From Oligoflexus sp. (GTDB lineage: Bacteria > Bdellovibrionota_B > Oligoflexia > Oligoflexales > Oligoflexaceae): DNA of 5,484 bases. The DNA lies in NCBI GenBank assembly GCA_030151925.1, contig JASLCY010000359.1:1-5484 (forward strand), written 5' to 3'. Position 1 is the first letter of the stretch. Each line of letters starts with the position of its first letter. Made by a program: the position numbers and the translations under genes. The notes beneath the pieces are model-generated. The model searched no databases, had not been told where the DNA came from, and was given only the letters and a program-made list of their open reading frames with translations. Of this stretch, positions 1-4,428 are shown piece by piece.

Positions 1-231
1 GTAACCCACGGCGGCCTCATCGCTATCGGTTCTGGCCTCGCGATCGGACTCGCCGCTCTCGGTAGTAACATGTGTCAAGGTAAAGCTGCTGGTTCGGCTG
101 TCTCGGGCATCGCTCGCAACCCAACAGCTGCGGACAAAGTTTTCACCCCGATGATCATCGCCCTCGCTCTTATCGAGTTCCAAGCGATCATGGGCTTCAT
201 CGTTGCATTCCTTCTTTCCCAAAAAGTCTAA
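1..231 (+). CDS. atpE: F1F0 ATP synthase subunit c (3' part)
   Basis: This is the C-terminal 76 codons of the membrane ring subunit c, which carries protons through F0; the start lies outside the window. The visible part has the family's two-helix hairpin. Helix 1 is glycine-rich (about residues 4-24 of the visible part) and includes GSGLAIGLAALG. The polar loop carries the conserved R39-N40-P41. Helix 2 (about 50-72) contains the ion-carrying carboxylate E59 in LIEFQAIMGF. A helix-1 glutamine (Q26, in CQGKAAG) matches a position found in both H+ and Na+ rings. The residue after E59 is Phe rather than the Ser/Thr used for Na+ coordination, so a proton ring is more likely (inference). Two stop codons in tandem (TAA at 229 and 232) end the gene. 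An intrinsic terminator follows within 25 bp, so atpE is the last gene of its operon. Confidence 0.95.
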   Translation, partial: VTHGGLIAIGSGLAIGLAALGSNMCQGKAAGSAVSGIARNPTAADKVFTPMIIALALIEFQAIMGFIVAFLLSQKV

Positions 232-254
232 TAAGCTAATTTGACTTATTAGGA

Positions 255-289
255 GCCGATGTTTCACGTGGAACATCGGCCTTTTTCTT
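255..289 (+). terminator. Intrinsic terminator of atpE with a parS stem
   Basis: A 26-base inverted repeat (255-280) has GCCGAT and ATCGGC as outer arms around a parS core, and a run of T residues follows (282-286, then more T to 298). In RNA the arms pair throughout; the only non-Watson-Crick pair, positions 264 and 271, is a permitted U-G. It lies 23 bp after the atpE stop, which suits a Rho-independent terminator. The central CACG would form the tight loop. Confidence 0.85.
260..275. promoter_or_regulatory. parS site 0 (within the terminator)
   Basis: TGTTTCACGTGGAACA differs from the canonical parS 16-mer (TGTTTCACGTGAAACA) at one base. It lies about 800 bp upstream of the main array and forms the core of the atpE terminator stem. 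ParB binding is inferred from the sequence match. Confidence 0.85.
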
Positions 290-435
290 GCCTTTTTTCT
301 GCCTTCTCAGGGACCTGCAGGAAACTCTTCCCCATAATCCTCTGCTCCAAAATCCCAGTATCCAGGCCTTAGAAAATTCTAGACGAATCACCTCAAGAGA
401 GCTGTTCAGCGGTGTGATGAGCTTATCGTGCTGCG

Positions 436-461
436 AAATTCATAGAGAACTCTATGAATTT
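436..461. repeat. Perfect 12-bp inverted repeat
   Basis: AAATTCATAGAG (436-447) and its exact reverse complement CTCTATGAATTT (450-461) are separated by AA. As DNA it could be a dimeric operator. As RNA it would be a long AU-rich hairpin, but the following TGGTCTTTTC is a poor terminator tail. No gene it could control is visible nearby. Confidence 0.7.
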
Positions 462-472
462 GGTCTTTTCAA

Positions 473-498
473 AGATCTCCTCGAGGGTGAAGAGATCT
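473..498. repeat. 7-bp inverted repeat
   Basis: AGATCTC (473-479) pairs with GAGATCT (492-498) across a 12-base loop. It lies just downstream of the perfect 12-bp inverted repeat and may be part of one structured stretch. It is short enough to be partly chance. Confidence 0.4.
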
Positions 499-508
499 AG
501 ACTATAGA

Positions 509-547
509 AAAGATGCGCTTTTATCTTTAGAGGGATTAACTCTAAAG
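509..547. repeat. Two overlapping, mutually exclusive inverted repeats
   Basis: AAAGAT (509-514) can pair with ATCTTT (523-528). CTTTAGAG (525-532) pairs perfectly with CTCTAAAG (540-547) across a 7-base loop. The two hairpins share bases 525-528, so both cannot form fully in one RNA. The geometry resembles an attenuator, but no T-run or regulated gene follows, so function is unproven. Confidence 0.45.
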
Positions 548-698
548 CGGGAGAGAGTTGTTAGAAGGAGAATGGAGAAGTATATGGGGCGGAAGGCTCT
601 GTATCCTTACCTGTTCTCAGCAAATGAATCATAGACCAGCGCAAGAACCTATCATTCTGAGTTCTTTAGGCTCCTGACGAGTCGTTTGGATACTTTTA

Positions 699-710
699 CA
701 TTTTAAAATG
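699..710. repeat. 12-bp perfect palindrome
   Basis: CATTTTAAAATG is self-complementary and AT-rich. It may be a chance product of local composition or a small protein-binding site. Nothing around it decides the matter. Confidence 0.4.
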
Positions 711-1068
711 ATGTGTTTTTAGACCTTACAGAGTCAAATCTGAAACTAGACTCTTCAAAACCCTATGATTTTAGAATCCTCTCGCTATTTTTTATTCCTG
801 TAGAGCTGGATATTCAGGTCTAGGGCAAGATTTTCAGGAGTTCTCTAGGCAGGGAGTGAGAATTCTGTCCCTCAAGATCGGGTTTTGTTAAGAAAGAGAC
901 TTTTTGAGAGGACCTGTTTCTCTCCTTTGTCTTTCATCGCGGCCATTACCTTCCTTTTTTCACCTCCAGGCTCCGCTTTAGCCTCCTTTCCTATAGTTCT
1001 GTTGGACAGATTGTAAAATTCATTCGAGAAGCCATATCTTTTCACAAGTCTGAGCTTAGGAGCTGGAA

Positions 1069-1084
1069 CGTTCCACGTGGAACA
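1069..1084. promoter_or_regulatory. parS site 1
   Basis: CGTTCCACGTGGAACA has the full 14-bp GTTCCACGTGGAAC core. This is the first site of the regular array. Confidence 0.9.
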
Positions 1085-1109
1085 CTGGGAGTGTAAAACG
1101 TGATCTCGA

Positions 1110-1125
1110 AGTTCCACGTGGAACG
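1110..1125. promoter_or_regulatory. parS site 2
   Basis: AGTTCCACGTGGAACG has the full symmetric core but departs from the consensus at both outermost bases. It is 41 bp from site 1. Confidence 0.88.
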
Positions 1126-1150
1126 TTAAGGGCTACCGGTAGATCTGCGA

Positions 1151-1166
1151 TGTTCCACGTGAAACG
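1151..1166. promoter_or_regulatory. parS site 3 (mixed half-sites)
   Basis: TGTTCCACGTGAAACG combines one GTTCC half with one canonical GAAAC half. It is 41 bp from site 2. Confidence 0.9.
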
Positions 1167-1191
1167 TTTACGCAGGAAAAGTGCTTGGCAA

Positions 1192-1207
1192 TGTTCCACG
1201 TGGAACA
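1192..1207. promoter_or_regulatory. parS site 4
   Basis: TGTTCCACGTGGAACA is a perfect 16-bp palindrome, 41 bp from site 3. Confidence 0.9.
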
Positions 1208-1231
1208 TTTTAATAGAAATTGGGAAATGGA

Positions 1232-1247
1232 CGTTCCACGTGGAACA
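1232..1247. promoter_or_regulatory. parS site 5
   Basis: CGTTCCACGTGGAACA has the full symmetric core, 40 bp from site 4. The DNA following it resembles that after sites 1 and 7. Confidence 0.9.
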
Positions 1248-1272
1248 CTAAGGTGTGAAACAGAGGCTCCGA

Positions 1273-1288
1273 TGTTCCACGTGAAACA
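1273..1288. promoter_or_regulatory. parS site 6 (mixed half-sites)
   Basis: TGTTCCACGTGAAACA is one substitution from the canonical 16-mer and has a mixed core like site 3. It is 41 bp from site 5. Confidence 0.92.
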
Positions 1289-1309
1289 TCCAGTGCTGGG
1301 GAGGGGCAA

Positions 1310-1325
1310 TGTTCCACGTGGAACA
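1310..1325. promoter_or_regulatory. parS site 7
   Basis: TGTTCCACGTGGAACA is a perfect 16-bp palindrome. It is 37 bp from site 6, the only clear break in the regular spacing. Confidence 0.9.
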
Positions 1326-1349
1326 CTCAGGCGTGAAACGGGCTCCCAA

Positions 1350-1365
1350 TGTTCCACGTGGAACA
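1350..1365. promoter_or_regulatory. parS site 8
   Basis: TGTTCCACGTGGAACA is a perfect 16-bp palindrome, 40 bp from site 7. It is the last site of the regular array. Confidence 0.9.
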
Positions 1366-1461
1366 TCCAAAACGTGAGGAATAGTCCCCAGGTATCTCCT
1401 ATTTTTCGATCCCTATGGCGCGCCAAGTGATGCGAATCTTCAAAATTGAGACCTGGATTTA

Positions 1462-1477
1462 TGTTTCACGTGAAACA
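1462..1477. promoter_or_regulatory. parS site 9, canonical
   Basis: TGTTTCACGTGAAACA is the exact canonical chromosomal parS 16-mer and the only one in the window. It lies 112 bp from site 8, outside the regular spacing, and 68 bp before the parA start. It overlaps the place where a -35 element would sit for the candidate parA promoter, so ParB bound here could also control parAB. Confidence 0.95.
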
Positions 1478-1488
1478 TCACTCAGGGC

Positions 1489-1498
1489 TGTGATATTT
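1489..1498 (+). promoter_or_regulatory. Candidate extended -10 of the parAB promoter
   Basis: TG at 1489-1490, one base, then GATATT (1492-1497; 4 of 6 matches to TATAAT) form a weak extended -10 about 50 bp before the parA ATG. The corresponding -35 region (about 1469-1474) falls in parS site 9 and has no good TTGACA match. This is a guess from sequence only. Confidence 0.25.
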
Positions 1499-1545
1499 AA
1501 TTGCAGTTTCGAATGCTGATCGGTGACTGACAAAGAAGGCTATAT

Positions 1546-2346
1546 ATGGCGCGGGTGATTGCTGTTTCCAATCAAAAGGGGGGAGTGGGAAAAACCACTA
1601 CGTCGGTCAATCTCGCAAGCTGTCTCGCCAAGAGCGGGGAGCAGGTGCTGCTGATAGACCTCGACCCCCAGGCGAACGCTGGCAGTGGGCTGGGCGTTTA
1701 TCCCGAACAATTCAAACATAGTATCTATCAGGTGCTGGTCGCTGAGCTGCCTATCGAGCAGATCATCCTTTCGACCAAGGTCCCTGGCCTGAGCTTCGCC
1801 CCGGCGAAACAAGACCTCGCCGGCGCCGAACTGGAGCTCGTCTCGATGTTCGGCCGCGAGACTCGCCTTAAGGAGGCCCTCGAGCCCGTCCTGGAGCGCT
1901 TCGACTTCATTATCATCGATACGCCCCCGACCCTCGGGCTCATGACGGTCAACGCTCTGACCGCGGCCGACTCGGTCCTGATCCCGCTTCAGTCCGAGTA
2001 CTACGCGATGGAAGGCCTCTCCCAGCTCGTGAAGACTACCGGCCTGATCAAAAAACGCCTGAACCCGGCCCTGGAACGGGAAGGGATCCTGCTCACGATG
2101 TTCGATAAACGGAACAATCTTTCGGGGCAGGTCGAAGCCCAGATCCGCGAGCACTTCCCTGATGATGTGTTTAAGACCGTCATCCCGCGGAACGTGAAAC
2201 TTTCTGAAGCGCCTTCTCACGGAATGCCTGCCATCATGTATGACAAAGGATCAAGCGGTTCGCAGGCCTACTGGGAGTTCTCCCAGGAGCTCCTCGCCCG
2301 TTACCGCCCGTCCCCGCAGCGCGCGAACGCCGGCCTTCAGCACTAA
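1546..2346 (+). CDS. parA: Chromosome-partitioning ATPase ParA (Soj)
   Basis: This cytosolic Walker-type ATPase forms ATP-bound dimers on nucleoid DNA and pulls ParB-parS complexes, moving the replicated origin. The 266 residues match chromosomal Soj-type ParA in length and lack the N-terminal helix-turn-helix of large plasmid ParAs. The deviant Walker A motif KGGVGKTT spans residues 11-18 with signature lysine K11 and catalytic-site lysine K16. LLIDLDPQAN (35-44) holds the switch aspartate D40. Walker B is FIIIDTPP (121-128). The C-terminal stretch with R189 and IPRNVKLSEAPSHG (213-226) is highly typical, and arginines in this region contact DNA in the family. The ATG follows AGAAGG (1534-1539) at 6 bases. 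parB follows after 33 bp, probably in the same operon. The upstream DNA is the parS array, which ties this gene to that centromere. Confidence 0.97.
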   Translation: MARVIAVSNQKGGVGKTTTSVNLASCLAKSGEQVLLIDLDPQANAGSGLGVYPEQFKHSIYQVLVAELPIEQIILSTKVPGLSFAPAKQDLAGAELELVSMFGRETRLKEALEPVLERFDFIIIDTPPTLGLMTVNALTAADSVLIPLQSEYYAMEGLSQLVKTTGLIKKRLNPALEREGILLTMFDKRNNLSGQVEAQIREHFPDDVFKTVIPRNVKLSEAPSHGMPAIMYDKGSSGSQAYWEFSQELLARYRPSPQRANAGLQH

Positions 2347-2379
2347 CATTCGACCACTCGTTCAGAAAGATAGAAGACG

Positions 2380-3309
2380 ATGTCCGATAACAAGCCAAAC
2401 GGCAAGACTCCCGCTCCGAAACGCGAAGCCCTGGGCAAAGGCCTCGGCGCCCTCCTTGGACTCGATAAGGACGAAGCCGCTTCCGCTGCGGAGCGTTACG
2501 CGGCCGCCGCCCTGAACAGCATCCTCGAGCTCGATATCGCGCGGGTCCATCCCAACCCCAAGCAGCCGCGTAAGCTCTTTCGGGATGCCGACCTGCAGTC
2601 GCTCGCGCAGAGCCTGAAGCAGGACGGGGTCATCCAGCCGATCGTCGTGTCGAAGGATGACGACGGCTACATGATCATCGCGGGTGAACGGCGCTGGCGG
2701 GCCTCCCAGCTCGCGGGTTTTGAGAAGATCCCGGTGATCGTGAAAGAGGTCACGCCCGAGGAGATGCTCCGCATCGCGATCATCGAAAACGTGCAGCGCG
2801 CGAACCTCAACGTCATCGAGGAAGCCGAGGCCTATGCCATGCTCATAAAAGACTATGGCCTCACTCAGGACGACTGCGCGCGTAAGGTCGGTAAAGACCG
2901 GGCGACCATCTCCAACCTGCTGCGTATCCTGACCCTGCCGCAGGAGCTCCAGGACGATCTGATGAACGACAAACTCACGATGGGTCATGGTCGTGCCATT
3001 CTTTCGCTTGAAGATCGTGGTCTCATGCTTCAGGCGCGCGATATTGTATTGGGTAAAAAGCTGAGCGTTCGCCAGACGGAGCAACTGGTCAAAAGAATGA
3101 AGCGGCAGGGCGCAGAAGCTGGCGATAACGACGGAGAAGGGAAGGCGGTCTCAGCCGATTTAGACTATCTCGCGGACACTTTGCGCTCACACTTGCGGAC
3201 GAAAGTTCGCTTACAGGGCACTGGCAGCCGCGGCAAAATTGAAATTTCATTCTTCTCTCCGGCGGAGCTGGAGCGTCTTCTTCACCTCATTGGTGGCGGA
3301 GCATTTTAA
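2380..3309 (+). CDS. parB: Chromosome-partitioning CTPase/DNA-binding protein ParB (Spo0J)
   Basis: ParB binds parS, hydrolyses CTP, and slides and spreads along neighbouring DNA to build the partition complex that ParA moves; in many bacteria it also recruits SMC. The 309 residues show the full family order. The N-terminal ParA-stimulating motif is LGKGLGALLG (18-27). The CTP-binding domain has QPRKLF (62-67), GVIQPIVV (83-90), GERRWRAS (102-109) and ENVQR (136-140). The central parS-reading domain has a helix-turn-helix (about 161-182) and MGHGRAIL (201-208). A charged linker (about 239-258) leads to the C-terminal dimerisation domain (about 260-305). The usual NP(L/I)EEA after the ENxQR box reads NVIEEA here, a mild departure. 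The ATG at 2380 fits because the ParA-binding motif then lies near the N-terminus; its ribosome-binding site (AGAAAG/AGAAG, 2364-2376) is weak, so coupling to parA translation is plausible. Confidence 0.97.
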   Translation: MSDNKPNGKTPAPKREALGKGLGALLGLDKDEAASAAERYAAAALNSILELDIARVHPNPKQPRKLFRDADLQSLAQSLKQDGVIQPIVVSKDDDGYMIIAGERRWRASQLAGFEKIPVIVKEVTPEEMLRIAIIENVQRANLNVIEEAEAYAMLIKDYGLTQDDCARKVGKDRATISNLLRILTLPQELQDDLMNDKLTMGHGRAILSLEDRGLMLQARDIVLGKKLSVRQTEQLVKRMKRQGAEAGDNDGEGKAVSADLDYLADTLRSHLRTKVRLQGTGSRGKIEISFFSPAELERLLHLIGGGAF

Positions 3310-3381
3310 CCACGAGTTGCGTTTTTTCCCCGCAAAATCACGCAGATTTAAAAACTTCCATTTACCAAATCATGCCTTGAG

Positions 3382-3416
3382 AAAGGGCCCACAATAAGTT
3401 AATTATGTGGGCCTTT
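3382..3416. terminator. Probable terminator between parB and atpF'
   Basis: GGCCCACA (3386-3393) pairs with TGTGGGCC (3406-3413). The stem extends inward by three more A-T pairs past a bulged A, and outward by a G-U and two A-U pairs, with GTTAA as the loop. The T-run on the + strand is short (3414-3416, then GCT). The A residues on the other flank could give a similar tail on the minus strand. It lies about 75 bp after the parB stop. Confidence 0.55.
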
Positions 3417-3424
3417 GCTATGAA
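3416..3424 (+). promoter_or_regulatory. Candidate extended -10 for the atpF' operon
   Basis: TGC followed by TATGAA (4 of 6 matches to TATAAT) gives an extended -10 about 39 bp upstream of the atpF' start and just after the parB terminator. No convincing -35 is visible. The position is right for a separate promoter of the ATP synthase cluster, but the match is weak. Confidence 0.3.
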
Positions 3425-3462
3425 CACATTTTGCCCTCATCCCAAGAGAGGTCTATCTAAAG

Positions 3463-3897
3463 ATGTCCACGCTCAATTTGACTCCCAACCCAACAGTAAT
3501 GGTCATTGAGGCGGGTGTTTTCCTTGTTAACTTTTTTGTCGTGAAGAAAATGCTGCTCGAGCCTTACATCAGCGTAAGCGAAAAGCGTAAGCAGATGACC
3601 GAAGGCAACCAAAGCCAAGCCGAACATCTCGAGTTGGAAAACCAAAAAGCCGCCGAGCAGATTCAATCGCGCCTCGTGCAGGTCGTCGACGAAAGCCGCA
3701 CCGTCTCGAAGCAGACCGTCGAGCAGGCGAAAGCGAAACGCGACGAGCTCGTGCATGCGGCCTCGACCGAAGCCTCGAGCACGATCGAACGCCTCCGCTC
3801 CGAGCTGAAGAAGGAGCTCGACGCCGAGCGCGCCCGCGTCCCGGCCCTCGTTGAGCAGCTCACTCGTGAATTCGTCCAGAAAATCGTTCCGGCCTAA
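3463..3897 (+). CDS. atpF': F1F0 ATP synthase subunit b' (peripheral stalk)
   Basis: This is one of two b-type stator subunits that hold F1 still against the rotating c ring. The 144 residues have one N-terminal membrane helix (about 10-27, PTVMVIEAGVFLVNFFVV) and then a long, charged, heptad-like coiled coil to the C-terminus. NPTVMVIEAG aligns with the start of E. coli subunit b (NATILGQAIA), with E16 at the place of its Gln10. SEKRKQMTEG (39-48) matches the b-family EKRxxxxxxG region. A second, distinct b subunit follows, so this copy is assigned as b', as in other lineages with paired b/b'. Which of the two deserves which name is partly convention. The ATG follows AGAGAGG (3445-3451) at 11 bases. 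It is the first gene of the downstream atp cluster. Confidence 0.88.
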   Translation: MSTLNLTPNPTVMVIEAGVFLVNFFVVKKMLLEPYISVSEKRKQMTEGNQSQAEHLELENQKAAEQIQSRLVQVVDESRTVSKQTVEQAKAKRDELVHAASTEASSTIERLRSELKKELDAERARVPALVEQLTREFVQKIVPA

Positions 3898-3929
3898 GCG
3901 CTGGGTGTCCCCCTAAGTCGAGGTATCGA

Positions 3930-4424
3930 TTGGAAAATTTTGAATTTTTTAACAGTTTCCTCTTCCCCTACATCAACCTCGTGATCTTCCTCGCGGCGGC
4001 TGTATGGCTCCTGAAGAAACCTCTGAAGAATGCCCTCGCCGGCAAACGCGCGAGTTATGTCGCGCTCATGGAAAAAGCCAACCTCGCCAAAGAAGAAGCC
4101 GATCGCAAGCATCGCGAACTCGATGCGCGCCTCAAGGCCCTCGACGGTGAAATGGCTAAACTCCGCAGCGAAACGAAGGCGTCCGCCGAAGCCGAAGCCA
4201 AGGCGATCCTCGCCGGCGCCGAGAGCCTCGCCGAGCACCTGAAAAAAGAAGCGAAGCGTATTGCGGAAGCCGAAGTCGCGGAAGCAAAAGAGGCGATCCG
4301 TCGCGATATTCTCGCTCAAGTTAAACAAAAGACCGCTGAAGAGCTGTCGCGCACGCTCAACGATGCCACGCAGCATCAGATCGTGAAGCAAGGCCTCAGC
4401 ACGCTTTCGCAGGTGAAGGGCTGA
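3930..4424 (+). CDS. atpF: F1F0 ATP synthase subunit b (peripheral stalk)
   Basis: This is the second stator subunit, expected to pair with b' as an extended coiled coil linking F0 subunit a to F1 delta. Its 164 residues are close to the usual b length. A hydrophobic N-terminal helix (about 10-28, FLFPYINLVIFLAAAVWLL) leads into KKPLKNALAGKR and a long Ala/Glu/Lys-rich coiled coil. Translation starts at a TTG: GAGG (3920-3923) lies six bases before it, and the next in-frame ATG (codon 47) would remove the membrane helix. The gap from atpF' is 32 bp, and the gap to atpH is only 4 bp, which suggests translational coupling. The rare start codon may tune subunit dosage (inference). Confidence 0.93.
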   Translation: MENFEFFNSFLFPYINLVIFLAAAVWLLKKPLKNALAGKRASYVALMEKANLAKEEADRKHRELDARLKALDGEMAKLRSETKASAEAEAKAILAGAESLAEHLKKEAKRIAEAEVAEAKEAIRRDILAQVKQKTAEELSRTLNDATQHQIVKQGLSTLSQVKG

Positions 4425-4428
4425 ACGC

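Larger units (their letters stand above)
290..1068. other. Long intergenic region without a recognisable gene
   Basis: I find no credible gene on either strand here. The open frames are short, start at weak codons or inside parS sites, lack sensible ribosome-binding sites and encode nothing I recognise. Composition is visibly richer in A and T than the flanking genes. The stretch holds several inverted repeats (listed separately), a 13-bp near-identical direct repeat (659-671 and 838-850) and a short palindrome at 699-710. No consensus DnaA boxes (TTATCCACA type) are evident. Possible contents are an unannotated small RNA, a decayed gene, or spacer DNA insulating the centromere. None of these is proven. 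Confidence 0.6.
1069..1365. repeat. Phased array of eight parS centromere sites
   Basis: Eight 14-bp palindromes of the form GTTCCACGTGRAAC lie in tandem with centres at 1076.5, 1117.5, 1158.5, 1199.5, 1239.5, 1280.5, 1317.5 and 1357.5. The spacings are 41, 41, 41, 40, 41, 37 and 40 bp, close to four turns of B-DNA, so successive sites should face nearly the same side of the helix. Each core matches the conserved parS 14-mer at all but one or two positions. ParB, encoded 1 kb downstream, is the expected ligand. The array should act as the loading zone for the ParB-CTP clamp and hence as the chromosomal centromere. Spaced palindromes of this length are not CRISPR repeats. Confidence 0.95.

Noticed and set aside
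1..231. A sodium-specific c ring, suggested by the helix-1 glutamine
   Set aside because: That glutamine also occurs in proton rings, and the Ser/Thr after the carboxylate needed for Na+ coordination is replaced by Phe.
288..500. A 70-codon + strand open frame after the atpE terminator
   Set aside because: It starts with TTG in the terminator T-run, has no Shine-Dalgarno sequence, overlaps the perfect inverted repeat and resembles no known protein.
572..634. A 20-codon mini-ORF (ATG 572, with an in-frame ATG at 584) near AGAAGGAG (563-570)
   Set aside because: The Shine-Dalgarno-like sequence is one base from the first ATG and 13 from the second, the peptide is unremarkable, and the hairpins lie upstream rather than downstream as a leader peptide would need.
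872..1117. An 81-codon minus-strand open frame with a basic C-terminal half
   Set aside because: Its start codon is a GTG inside parS site 2 and its first residues come from parS sequence. No ribosome-binding site and no recognisable domain.
1133..1430. Open frames on both strands encoding repeated MFHVEH/VPRGT/CSTWN-like peptides
   Set aside because: These peptides are translations of the parS palindrome read in different frames. The frames have no ribosome-binding sites and no family resemblance.
1069..1477. A CRISPR array, suggested by regularly spaced short repeats
   Set aside because: The repeats are 14-16-bp perfect palindromes matching parS, the spacers are partly related to each other, there are no cas genes, and parAB is adjacent.
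290..1545. oriC within the intergenic region
   Set aside because: parS clusters are usually near oriC, but I find no cluster of DnaA boxes and no dnaA, rpmH or mnmG neighbour. The origin may be close but outside the window.
2187..2200. A possible parS inside parA (ending CGTGAAAC)
   Set aside because: Only one half matches, and the other half is unlike parS. It encodes the conserved RNVKL segment of ParA.
1540..2220. A long minus-strand open frame opposite parA
   Set aside because: It mirrors the codon structure of parA, which has all its ATPase motifs. The same holds for the long antisense frames opposite parB, atpF, atpH and atpA.
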